Assembly (NCBI GenBank): GCA_947652115.1
Contig: OX393562.1
Coordinates: 24,655,377-24,719,376, forward strand
Length of the DNA stretch: 64,000 bases
Origin: Blastomussa wellsi
Lineage: Eukaryota > Cnidaria > Anthozoa > Scleractinia > Plerogyridae
Reading direction: 5' to 3'
This document shows positions 10,244-19,094 of this stretch, piece after piece (positions within the stretch are counted from its first letter, which is position 1; each line of letters starts with the position of its first letter). Made by a program: the position numbers and the translations under genes. The notes under the pieces are model-generated. The model was not told the origin of the DNA, searched no databases, and saw nothing but the letters and a program-made list of their open reading frames with translations.

Positions 10244-13200
10244 CTATTCATCATGATCAGTCTACGTCGCGCCATGGGACGCATATGGCCTCGATGGAGT
10301 GACGGCAGCGCGAAAAATGCTCAATCATTAAAGTAAATTTAGTGGCAAAGAGCAGATGATGCAGTTTTTCGCATTTCAAGGGAAGCTAGGAAAACACGTT
10401 TCTAGTAACATCTGTTGCTAAGAACAACAAACCTACAAGGGCTGTTGATGCAACTTTTCGTCTATCGACTTTTCAAAAAAGGTTCATTCACGGCAATTCT
10501 TGAGAGCAAGTATCATGAAACAATTTGTGGATCTTATAGTTCATCAGTAAGATACTGGGTGCATGCGAAAAGACAGTTTACTAATTCACAGGTCTCTGCA
10601 GCAATACCGACACGAGTTTTAATACGATAGAGAATGGCAAAACGGATAAACCTACGCACTTAATTTTGCGTGAACAATGTCGTCACAGTTTAGATCAAAT
10701 CTGAAATCACGCCAGTAATTTAACAATGCACAAATACTTAAAGAAATCGCGACTGCCAAAAAAACACTAGAAAACTACAATCACAGATGGTCAGTCTTGC
10801 ATTAATAACTACTAGCCAAGAGTAATCATCTCATTCCATATACTACCTGTAGCTAGAAAACAACAACAACAAAAAAAAAAAACAAAATGGAAAAATAAAT
10901 AAATAAAATAAACAAAACGAAACGTCTAACTTAACTAAAAGGAGTCACACGTATAATTAAATTATAATTTAGTTCAAGTATTGTATCGAAATGTATTTGT
11001 AAGTAGTGTACAGTATAAATTATACTGTTAAAAATATTAGCGTGTATGTAAAGTAAAACTTCTGTACGTAGATGATAATGTAAGCACAACAGTATGTATG
11101 TTTGTAAGTAAGTATGTATGTATGTTTGTGTTAGTCGTTGCAATTAAAAAAAAATAAAATAAAAAAAAATTTACAATGCACGAGCTGGTCATTCCCTGTC
11201 GGCTACATTGGCCATCAACTCAATTTGTTCAACCCAAATATTATTATACCCTGATGTCTCAATCACTATTATTAGCTACAGATAATTAACAATTACCTTG
11301 CGAAATCTCGAGGAATATCGCAAGATACTTAGCCGACGAGGCCGTAGGGCGAGTTGCCTAAAATCAGACGATATTCCGCACGATTGAACAGGATAATTGT
11401 TTTATCATGGATCGGATATATTGTCATGTGTAGAGGGCGGTCGCATAGTTACAGGGCTATTGGTCATGTGAAGAGCGCAGTCGCATAGCTCGCAGTGGGG
11501 CGATTGACGTGAAAACACTGAATGGTTCGATTGCTTCTTTGTTGGAGCGGGAAATTGAAAAAATGTAGAAGATAAGGGTGGCAAGAACCCAAAAATGTCA
11601 ACCAAAGTAGCGAGGCAAGTGTTCCAGTGTTACAGAATCCAAAGAAAGACGGAATTAGCACTTTACTGAGTTATTTCGTACTTTTGTACTGTTTAATATT
11701 TCATTTGGGAAGTCGGCGTATAATAAAAAAAATTGAATTCGGTTTTTCGAGATATGCAGAATTATCAAGGTGTCGGTAAGTGTTATCAGCCCCAACCTTC
11801 GGCTTCGGTTGATAACGCTTACTTCGCCATTAATAATTCTGGATATCACTAAAAATAATCGTTTATTATCTTACATTACTAGTAGTTTATTTCACCTTCG
11901 GCTGGAAAGAACAGGACTGTTTCTCTGTATTTGTGCTGAATTCCAGGCACTTCTTTGTCATTGTCACGTGGCACATTCATAGTTTTCTGATTGGCTGGGT
12001 GGGGATTCATTTTGGCTCGGATTTTTTCCACTTCCTTCTGAAGAAAAACGCGTCCTTTATTATTCTTGATAGCATTCATCACGTGATCCAAGTCCTCTGG
12101 AGCCACCATTCCTGGAAAAAATAACGCTTTATTTCCATTATATAGAAACTTACACTTGGTTACGGACCATTACAGAAAAAAAATAATTTAAACCAGGAGC
12201 CCATGAGAAGGAGCCTCCATTCGTACTTTGCCTTTGAGTCAACCCTGTCCCGTATCTGACTCAGATGGTCAGTATGGGAGATGGAGGCTCCTTCTCATGG
12301 CTCCTGTTTAAAGATAAATGTGGTAAACATTAACACTACAACTAAAAAGCTAATCACCTGGCTGTGGAAAAGTAAGTTGAAACATGGGATCATCCGGGAC
12401 AGCCGACCAGTCAATGAGCTGAGACACTACGTAATTGTTTGTGCGCATGGGCAGGATGGATGCCGCTGTATAGTAAGGCAAGGGATCCACTGATGCGGCT
12501 CGAGGCCAGTAGGCATTAAGAATGGCTGGAATATGGCTCTTCGTGTACATTTTCCATTTCAACGGTTCTACATATGGACCTAAGAAGATGATAACTAATT
12601 AAAAGGCTGGTCATTCTTCTAAATCAAGGTTGGATTTAACTGAATATGGAATATATAGAGGCGATACGCGTGGGGTTTTCAGGATACGGTTGTTTCTCTG
12701 TCCAACAAACCGTAAAACAGGCTCCTTCCTAGGGTAAATCATGAATCAGAATAAACGTCAGTTTGTTTATTGATTGAAAATTGAAAGGAATAACTAATAA
12801 AAAAATAAAATTGAAAGTAATAACTACGGTCCAGTCGGACAAAATGATTCCGAAAATTCCTCTGACTGCCAAATTGGACTCGCCCTGTGGCCAACCTTCC
12901 CGTGGCCTCAAACAATCTGACATCTGCCTGGTCCCCAGTCGTCGCTTCTTCGTCGTGCGCGGTGTACTTTGCGTTTTGGGATTGACAGGGCGCAGTTGCA
13001 GCAAAAATCATCTACCCACCTCACCCCCCTCCCCCGGGCCCCAACACCCGCAGCACGCTCCCAGTTCCATTTTTCCCGCCTTAACGGAACGACGCCTGGA
13101 CCCGGAGGAGGTAGATTTGAAAGCCTCTGGACTTTCTTCATGCAATGGCAAGATTTCCAAATTTAGTTTGGACAGCATGGAAAAGGCAACCATTGGAGCA

Positions 13201-13362
13201 AAATCTTTAGGTACCTGTAACATTTGGCGTGTAGGGATTTGGGACTGCTGAACTGCTCGTGTCACGCTCGGTGTCTGCTTGGCTGTTTGTTGTCAGTAAT
13301 GTCAGCGATCTTCTTGAGCCGCCTCTCAAAGCGCTCGTGAAGGGCTTTTTAAAATGGAGCAT
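6899..13362 (-). CDS. KamA-family (lysine 2,3-aminomutase-like) radical SAM/PLP enzyme, six exons
   Basis: Minus-strand exons are 13362-13215, 12579-12358, 12111-11896, 8660-8535, 8157-7968 and 7511-6899. All junctions are GT-AG and the phases agree (1,1,1,1,2); the sum of 1515 nt gives 504 aa. Exon 1 encodes a basic, Ser/Thr-rich start (MLHFKKPFTSALRGGSRRSL) resembling a mitochondrial presequence. Later exons give TNNYVVSQLIDW, VPDDPMFQLTFPQPG and NPHPANQKTMNVP, then HKYRETVLFFP. CHTFCTYC is the CxxxCxxC ligand set for the [4Fe-4S] cluster of radical SAM enzymes. FTGGDP is the SAM-binding glycine motif. SADPGKV holds the Lys expected to bind PLP. Known family members interconvert alpha- and beta-lysine or act in lysine modification; the substrate here is not determined. 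The 3.2-kb intron 3 holds a hAT remnant and a retroposon. Exon 1 is the least certain part: it splices in frame, but nothing except its composition supports it. Confidence 0.8.
8905..9703 (+). mobile_element. hAT-type transposon remnant with 16-bp TIRs
   Basis: CAGGGGCGGATACAGG at 8905-8920 is repeated inverted at 9688-9703. The pentamer GAGTG lies directly outside both ends (8900-8904, 9704-9708). CAGGGGCG-type termini are typical of hAT elements. A 5-bp rather than 8-bp target duplication is reported for the hAT5 group. The element lies in an intron of the KamA-like gene, in opposite orientation. G- and C-homopolymer runs occur just inside both ends. Confidence 0.7.
9058..9240 (+). pseudogene. 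hAT transposase C-terminal dimerisation fragment
   Basis: The plus frame reads ELLKILAVLAIGSTEAERSF, then SSVRRVHTWLGSTMTTERLS. This is the conserved hATC dimerisation motif (TxEAERSFSxLRRLKTxLRSTMxxERL). Only about 60 residues survive, without the upstream catalytic region. It lies inside the CAGGGG-TIR element and shows that the element descends from an autonomous hAT. Confidence 0.75.
9712..10035. repeat. GCGTTTTC-rich repeat
   Basis: Words such as GCGTTTTCAAATTTATC (about 9882 and 9995), AAAAAGTTCCGTTTTCG (about 9840 and 9916) and GTGTGGACG (two copies) recur in a 320-bp stretch. It is a dispersed-repeat-like segment with no ORF of interest. Confidence 0.45.
10092..10246 (+). mobile_element. 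~155-bp retroposon with hammerhead-like 5' end and 13-bp TSD
   Basis: The 13-mer TTCATCATGATCA occurs at 10079-10091 and 10247-10259, exactly bracketing a 155-bp unit. The unit starts TCGCTCCGACGAAGGGCTAA, continues CGCTCGAAACGTCAGCTC, and ends AGAAACTTACCCCCTCTA. Other copies are at 29080-29233, 41249-41516 (composite), 18959-19094 and 6511-6634. It has no A-tail, no A/B box and no ORF. The 5' part resembles a hammerhead ribozyme core with a short self-complementary stem III (ACGT), as described for Penelope-like retroelements. Confidence 0.75.
10260..11756. other. Intronic/intergenic, simple repeats only
   Basis: This lies in the large intron of the KamA-like gene. It contains A-rich runs (10862-10925, 11145-11165) and a (GTAT)n-like microsatellite at 11093-11135, perhaps a LINE tail. 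No coding signature was found. Confidence 0.45.
11757..11843. repeat. Inverted repeat, MITE-like
   Basis: CAGAATTATCAAGGTGTCGG (from 11758) pairs with CCATTAATAATTCTG (ending 11843), with further pairing of GTGTTATCAG and TTGATAACGC towards the centre. It lies just outside the third KamA-like exon. Confidence 0.5.
12187..12311. repeat. 125-bp inverted repeat in intron 2 of the KamA-like gene
   Basis: The left arm 12187-12220 (TTTAAACCAGGAGCCCATGA...) and right arm 12281-12311 (ATGGAGGCTCCTTCTCATGG...TTTAAA) are inverted complements around a ~60-bp loop. It is MITE-like, with no ORF. Confidence 0.65.
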
Positions 13363-13527
13363 AATGAGCCTAAAAAATATCAGTCAATCAAATAAAAAAA
13401 GTTATTGCAGCAGGAGATAGAGAGAGATGGCGACAGACGGACGTGTAATATAGTGAGGACAATGACTCGCTTATATCTCCATCTCTGCTAGAAACCAGAA
13501 ATCTAAAGGGAAACAAAACAGGGCTCA

Positions 13528-13962
13528 AGGGCAGCTGCCTACAAAGCTACTTTAATTCAGCTAATTGCTGCAGAAACCGAACGAGAAAGCCCCGATTCCC
13601 GCCAAAGTAAAGAGACAAGCACCTCTACTGTATTAGAGGAAACGGATGCCGCGTTTCCCGACGACCTCAGAAAGGAACAATTTCCCGCTGAACTTGTATC
13701 GACGTCTACGTTTGTAAAAGAACTAGACAAAATCTGGACAGAAATAAACTCTCTCCGTAATAGATTTGCTCAGATCAATCAGCCAAACGAAGGTGATGTG
13801 AATAATTTTCAGCTTATTAACACCTTGCAACAAGAAAATAAAGATCTATCTCAGGAAATTTGCATATTGAAAGTGCGACTTCAAGAAGACAATAACACGT
13901 TTAAAAAGATCACCGAAGAACAGGATTCTTATAGGAAGGCGCTTCAAATTATGACAAATTAG
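13528..13962 (+). pseudogene. LINE ORF1-like fragment (copy 1)
   Basis: Open from the repeat edge without a start codon, this frame reads RAAAYKATLIQLIAAE... through a heptad-rich LQQENKDLSQEICILK stretch and stops at TAG 13960-13962. There an ~82-bp deletion relative to copy 2 shifts the frame. Beyond the break the GDSMIKDIK and HLGTNN motifs of an SGNH-type esterase remain. Such coiled-coil plus esterase ORF1 proteins occur in CR1/L2-type non-LTR elements. It is not functional. Confidence 0.6.
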
Positions 13963-14504
13963 AACCCGATGCTATTCAAAGCGATTCAACTGCAAGCGTT
14001 GACGGCAATGAAAACATAGGTCTCGAGGGAGAATGGATTGACGTCAGCCGCACCCCAAAGCCGATCCAAGAAATTGACACACTTATTGTGGGTGATTCGA
14101 TGATCAAAGACATTAAACCTAGCTTGATGTAGGCTTCAAATACCATTAGAAAGCAATGTCTTCGCGGTGCAAAAGTGGAAGACTATACATCTGAAGTCGA
14201 TTTTGGTTGCTACAAATGTAACAAAGCTGTTGTTATTCATCTTGGTACCAATAATATAACAACTGATGACTCGCCGAAGACCATCGCCAACAAATGTGAT
14301 TATGTATAAAATCCATAATAATCTTTCCCCATTGTACCTGAGGCGGATTTTTACCAACAGGAAGACCATTTTTATGATAAGATTTCGTGTTTAAATAAAG
14401 ATTGATTGATTGATTGATTTGAGGTTGAGCTTGATAGCGAGAATTGTAAAGACTATCAACAAGGCCAAGGCTTATGTGCGTTAACACAAACCGATCGAGG
14501 CCTT

Positions 14505-14665
14505 GACAATAGATCAATTTCGATATTTTAAAATTCAGCCTAAAACAATAGACATCACTACGAGGCTCCGTGGAATAAGCCCACACAAACTCTATAGTTT
14601 ATTTCCCGGAGCCTCGAGGTGATGTCTATTGTTTTAGACTGAATTTTGAAATATCGAAATTGGTC
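14505..14665. repeat. 58-bp-arm hairpin inside duplicated segment
   Basis: 14505-14563 (ATTCAGCCTAAAACAATAGA...CGAGGCTCCG) and 14607-14665 are inverted complements around a ~43-bp loop. In the second duplicate the loop is where the 136-bp retroposon inserted (18959-19094). Confidence 0.7.
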
Positions 14666-15317
14666 TATTCCACTGTCGTGCGATTTCGATGAGTCAGCGG
14701 ATACCTTGTTTTGACAGCTGTCAATCGATCATACAAAAGTCGTTTTGAAAGTTCATTAAGGCAACGGACCTGGGCAAGAGAACATCATTTTCTCTTGACC
14801 TGGGTTATGCTATCTCCCGCCACAAAACGCGGGTTGCCACCGGCACCTCGTTTCCAGGCCTAATCCGTGCGTACGTACGAACGCTGGCGACAACCACATT
14901 TTCTCGGCTTGATGGGTTTACCAATTGCTATGGGCTTAACAAACCACGACGGGATCGTCAACTAGAACGTCGCAAAACAAAAGATTTAATGAGCAGTACA
15001 ATAGCTCTACATGTGCGTTATAATTCTTTGTATATTTCTCTGCCGTCCTCTGCAAAACAACAACGTGAAATGACCAAATTCTGAGTACTTTCGAGAACGT
15101 GAACCTCGACGGCTTAATTTTCGTTTTTCTGTTTAAAAATAAACGCCGTCCTTTTATTTGATACAAGAACTGCGTTTGAAAGCGATAGATGCACCGAATA
15201 CATCAAGACAATTGCGAGATTCGTGCCTCAAGGATAAATTCATTTTTAAGCAGTCGTCGTCCTAGCCGTCGCCGTCGTCATTGCTTAAGCTCCACACACA
15301 AATACAATGGTGGTTCT

Positions 15318-15425
15318 GGCGCAGCTGCGCACAGTTGGTTGCGTAGTGGTGGCGGGGTGGAGGGGAGGCGAGGGTCAGCTGCGCACAGTTGGTTGCTAAG
15401 TGGTGGAGGGGAGGTGTGGGGATTG
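15318..15425. repeat. Two-copy ~58-bp G-rich tandem repeat
   Basis: CAGCTGCGCACAGTTGGTTG followed by a TGGTGG/GGAGGGGAGG block occurs twice in tandem. It lies about 210 bp upstream of the small Cys-rich gene. A regulatory role cannot be judged. Confidence 0.5.
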
Positions 15426-15634
15426 CAGCGGGTTGCGCAAACACGAGAGCGAAAAAAAGCAAACAAATTTCAGCTGCCAAATTTGCAGCTCGCTTGAAAA
15501 CAAAAGAGCGAGACACCCAGCCAAGCGGTGGATGTGCACAAATTCCCTGTTGAAGAAATGCATGCGTAACTAAAAACGAACTTGTGCCAGAATTAATTTT
15601 CCATTTGAAGAAATATCAGCACAAGTATATAAAC

Positions 15635-16027
15635 ATGGCAAACCAAGAAGGAGAAAACAAGTGCAATCTTTCCGAGTCAATTCAAAACCTCCCTCCAGAA
15701 CTCCGGGAGCGAATTTGCAAGGAATTCATCAATTCATCCTTGAATTCATCATTCAAGGAGCGATTGGATCTCGGTTTTAAATATGTGCATAACGATTTAT
15801 TTCTGCTAAAAGAAAACGAGTTTTTTGCCCCTTTTTGCCAAAGATGTGAACAGTTTACAAAAGTTATCGTTTGTACATGCAGGGTAAATGGTATCGTTTG
15901 TGGATGCAGGCTAAATGGATTATGCTCTTCATGTTATGAAAATGGTGTGGAACATTTTATAGGCGACACTTATTATTTTGATGATAACGAATTCTATGAG
16001 TATATCCTAAAATCTTTTTGCTTGTGA
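15635..16027 (+). CDS. Small Cys-rich protein with LPPELRE motif (130 aa)
   Basis: A single ORF starts at ATG 15635 (MANQEGENK); the upstream in-frame codons include no ATG. The N-terminal part contains IQNLPPELRERICKEFI, which looks like the start of an F-box-like helix. The middle has EFFAPFCQRCEQ. The C-terminal half is Cys-rich (CxxC, then VCTCRVNG and VCGCRLNG, then CSSCYENG). The two CRVNG/CRLNG blocks come from a 27-bp tandem duplication in the DNA, so the Cys cluster has grown by repeat expansion. There is no signal peptide or membrane segment. Paired cysteines could bind zinc, but no family is assigned. A damaged relative follows at 16126. It could belong to a multicopy coral-type family; function unknown. 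Confidence 0.5.
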   Translation: MANQEGENKCNLSESIQNLPPELRERICKEFINSSLNSSFKERLDLGFKYVHNDLFLLKENEFFAPFCQRCEQFTKVIVCTCRVNGIVCGCRLNGLCSSCYENGVEHFIGDTYYFDDNEFYEYILKSFCL

Positions 16028-16125
16028 CTGGAACAACTTCGCAAACAAGAAAAAAAATTTTTGAACTTGTTTTGAAAAAAGAGCAAGAATTTATAACAAG
16101 TTAGAGATTTGCATCAAAAGCAAAT

Positions 16126-16308
16126 ATGATGGCTGAAACGTGGCAGGATATAGAACAAGCACTCGCAGAAATTGATATTGAAAAACTGTTAGAACAAATC
16201 GAAATTCAGTTACCTCCGGAAGTAAAAGAACGTCTGCCACTTGGAAAAATGGAGACAAACACTTGCTCGACGATCCAACTTTTGACGACAGTGAAATACT
16301 TACGATAG
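16126..16308 (+). pseudogene. Truncated or frameshifted relative of the LPPELRE gene
   Basis: The ORF begins MMAETWQDIEQALAEIDIEK and reaches IQLPPEVKERLPLGK, similar in position and sequence to IQNLPPELRERICKE in the gene just upstream. After LGK another frame continues plausibly (NGDKHLLDDPTFDDSEIL) to a stop near 16346, suggesting a single-base frameshift. The Cys-rich part is absent. It may be a tandem duplicate that lost its second half. Confidence 0.4.
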
Positions 16309-16345
16309 CGGGGAAAAAAATATATCATGTGAACAGCCACTGAAA

Positions 16346-16497
16346 CAATAACTTTTTCACGTGCAAAACAATAGATGCATACCAAATCACCCTAACAACG
16401 AACTGTTTGAAAAGTAAATTTTAAAACTATTAATACATTTTCAGTTGTTAGGGTGATTTGGTATGAATCTATTGTTTAGCACGTGAAAAAGTTATTG
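16346..16497. repeat. Inverted-repeat MITE with 54-bp arms
   Basis: The left arm 16346-16399 (CAATAACTTTTTCACGTGC...) and right arm 16444-16497 are almost perfect inverted complements around a 44-bp spacer. Their freshness suggests recent insertion. It touches the 3' end of the damaged small gene. Confidence 0.75.
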
Positions 16498-16829
16498 TCT
16501 TCTTATACGTTCCACGTGAGGCCAGAAACCGGAAGTTCAAGAACATTCTGTTTTGAACGGAAGCTGAAAAGAGAGAAAGTGGCATGTGTTTGTTGTTAAT
16601 TCATATCATTGCATATGCAATAGACGAACTTTTTACGCCTGTTTGGCAGAAAGATATCAAATGAATATCATACGAAGTTATTCAGGCAATACAAGAGGCA
16701 CAGGAAACGAGCTTAGACTAAAAGACAACTATTGTAAGCCTGTCACGCGTGACAGCCGCGTCTATTTTTAACGCAGATATATTTTTATTTTTTGCGTCTC
16801 AAAGTTTAGTTCAAATTTGCGTTGGATGC

Positions 16830-17790
16830 TGTCAGTTTTTTCCGAAGTTCTTCTCGAGAGAAGTTCTTCTCAGAGATCTCACTCTGGTGCAGAAACAACA
16901 AACTAACTATGCATGCTGGGAAGTCCGAGGCTATGATTTTATCCCACAGAGCCTTCTGTGGCCCATTAAAACCCATCACACTAGGAAATAAGATCTTGAA
17001 TGTCGTCTCCGAAACAAGATGTCTGGGGGTCATTATTGACTCCCAGGTCTCCTGGAACAGTCACTCAGAGCACCTCTGTAAATCCTTTGGAAAGAAAGTA
17101 AGGCAGCTGAAAAGATTTAAATATTTACCAACAAGAAACAATTTACTTCAGCAGCATTGTCCCTACTATCACTTATTGTAGTTTAGTTTGGGGCACTAGC
17201 ACACCATCTCTGATGTACGAGCTTGAATATATTCATGCAAGGGCAGCTAAAACCATCCATAGACTGCCACGAGACATATCCGATCAAGATGCCCTAGAGA
17301 CAACTGGATGGGAGCCACTATCCAACCAATATAAAAAGAAGCTACTCACCTTAATGTACAAAGTAAATAGTAATATTATCCCAGATAAAATTACAAACCT
17401 CTTTAGCATAGCCAATCCACATTATAATCTTAGAAATAGCAATCGCTTTGTACTACTGAGATTCAACTTGGACATTGGCAGAAATTCCTTAGGATATAGA
17501 GGTCCATTAGCATGGGAACTAACTCCAACCTCTCTCAAACAGTCCCCCTCTCTAAAGAATTTTAAGAACCTCTTAAAGCAAAGTCATTATAGGAATTTTA
17601 TCAAAAACATTAGCTTCCTGAAAGAAGCTTGCATATTTTTAATATAGTTGTTTTGGTCTAAATTGATAATTGTATATTTAGATAGTTTTTGCCTATTTTG
17701 TAACGTAGTTTGACAGTAGGTCCATATCAGCCTCTGGCTGCCCTTAATTTAACCTACTATACCAAATAAAGTATATATGTATGTATGTAT
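16830..17790 (+). pseudogene. 5'-truncated non-LTR retrotransposon (RT C-terminal end)
   Basis: The plus frame reads CRNNKLTMHAGKSEAMIL, then LGVIIDSQVSWNSH, and after a frameshift near 17150 continues IVPTITYCSLVWGTS, then IHARAAKTIHRLPRD and a C-terminus ending at 17647. This is the end of a LINE ORF2 (the thumb after the RT domain). A 3' UTR and a (GTAT)n tail at 17772-17793 close the copy directly at the left edge of the second duplicated segment. It lacks the catalytic RT core and is inactive. Confidence 0.75.
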
Positions 17791-17803
17791 GTAACTACAG
17801 GGC

Positions 17804-18493
17804 TCACGGGCAGCTGCCTACAAAGCTACTTTAATTCAGCTAATTGCTGCAGAAACCGAACGAGAAAGCCCCGATTCCCGCCAAAGTAAAGAGACAAGCA
17901 CCTCTACTGTATTAGAGGAAACGGATGCCGCGTTTCCAGACGACCTCAGAAAGGAACAATTTCCCGCTGAACTTGTATCGACGTCTACGTTTATAAAAGA
18001 ACTAGACAAAATCTGGACAGAAATAAACTCTCTCCGTAATAGATTTGCTCAGATCGATCAGCCAAACGAAGGTGACGTGAATAATTTTCAGCTTATTAAC
18101 ACCTTGCAACAAGAAAATAAAGATCTATCTCAGGAAATTTGCATATTGAAAGTGCGACTTCAAGAAGGCAATAACACGATAAAAAAGATCACCGAAGAAC
18201 AGGATTCTTATAGGAAGGCGCTTCAAATTATGACCAAGGAGCTAAATACAGCGAACACTTTCCGTGATGAACAGCAACGACAACGTTCAACCCCATACCC
18301 AAATGAAGAAACCGATCAGGAAGAACCCGATGATATTCAAAGCGATGCAACTGCAAGCGTTGACGGCAATGAAAACATAGGCCTCGAGGGAGAATGGATT
18401 GAAGTGAGCCGCACCCCAAAGCCGATCCAAGAAATTGACACACTTATTGTGGGTGATTCGATGATCAAAGACATTAAACCTAGCTTGATGTAG
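17804..18493 (+). pseudogene. LINE ORF1-like protein fragment with coiled coil and SGNH motif (copy 2)
   Basis: The frame is open from the repeat edge for 229 codons. Residues around LQQENKDLSQEICILKVRLQ form a probable coiled coil. An acidic linker follows, then IDTLIVGDSMIKDIKPSLM with the GDS nucleophile motif of SGNH hydrolases. TAG at 18491-18493 interrupts the frame, but translation continues in frame afterwards (RGAKVEDYTSEVD, AVVIHLGTNN), keeping the GxN block. The 3' UTR leads straight to an (ATTG)n tail at 18761-18776, so ORF2 is missing. Esterase-containing ORF1s are known in CR1/L2 elements. The identical stop in copy 1 shows the lesion predates duplication. Confidence 0.6.
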
Positions 18494-18958
18494 GCTTCAA
18501 ATACCATTAGAAAGCAATGTCTTCGCGGTGCAAAAGTGGAAGACTATACATCTGAAGTCGATTTTGGTTGCTACAAATGTAACAAAGCTGTTGTTATTCA
18601 TCTTGGTACCAATAATATAACAACTGATGACTCGCCGAAGACCATCGCCAACAAATGTGATTATGTATAAAATCCATAATAATCTTTCCCCATTGTACCT
18701 GAGGCGGATTTTTACCAACAGGAAGACCATTTTTATGATAAGATTTCGTGTTTAAATAAAGATTGATTGATTGATTTGAGGTTGAGCTTGATAGCGAGAA
18801 TTGTAAAGACTATCAACAAGGCCAAGGCTTATGTGCGTTAACACAAACCGATCGAGGCCTTGACAATAGATCAATTTCGATATTTTAAAATTCAGCCTAA
18901 AACAATAGACATCACTACGAGGCTCCGGGAATAAGCCCCACAAGCTCTATAGTTTATT

Positions 18959-19094
18959 AGAGGGGGTAAGTTTCTAACGAAACTGTGGTGCTGCGTCGGT
19001 GGGAAGTATAACAATATAATTTGGTTTTATCAACTGGGTTGATAATGTCAATTGGCCACCGTAAAGAGATTCAATTGCTGACGTTTCGAGCGTT
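18959..19094 (-). mobile_element. ~136-bp copy of the hammerhead-like retroposon, minus orientation
   Basis: The reverse complement begins AACGCTCGAAACGTCAGC (about 24 bp 5'-truncated) and ends ACTTACCCCCTCT. Comparison with duplicate copy 1 gives the exact empty site TTTATTTCCCGGAGCC. On the right side CCCGGAGCC is present twice, so the insertion duplicated or filled in 9-11 bp on one side only. Confidence 0.75.

Larger units (their letters stand above)
13519..15293 (+). repeat. Direct duplication, copy 1 (1.78 kb)
   Basis: The segment from ACAGGGCTCAAGGGCAGC to CATTGCTTAAGCTC is repeated almost identically at 17797-19794. Compared with copy 2, this copy lacks ~82 bp near 13960 and lacks the retroposon inserted at 18959-19094. 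The left half is a LINE ORF1/3'-end remnant ending in (ATTG)n at 14398-14420. The right half holds a 160-bp hairpin (14505-14665) and a tail that also occurs at 25491-25695. Confidence 0.8.

Noticed and set aside
12828..12923. Possible extra exon between KamA-like exons 1 and 2
   Set aside because: The phases would fit, but the donor (GTAGTT) and acceptor are weak and the sequence looks repetitive. Direct splicing of 13215 to 12579 is also in frame.
12781..13251. 156-codon plus-strand ORF
   Set aside because: It lies opposite the first intron and exon 1 of the KamA-like gene, has no domain signature and no splice context. Part of it (about 12740-12930) looks like dispersed repeat sequence.
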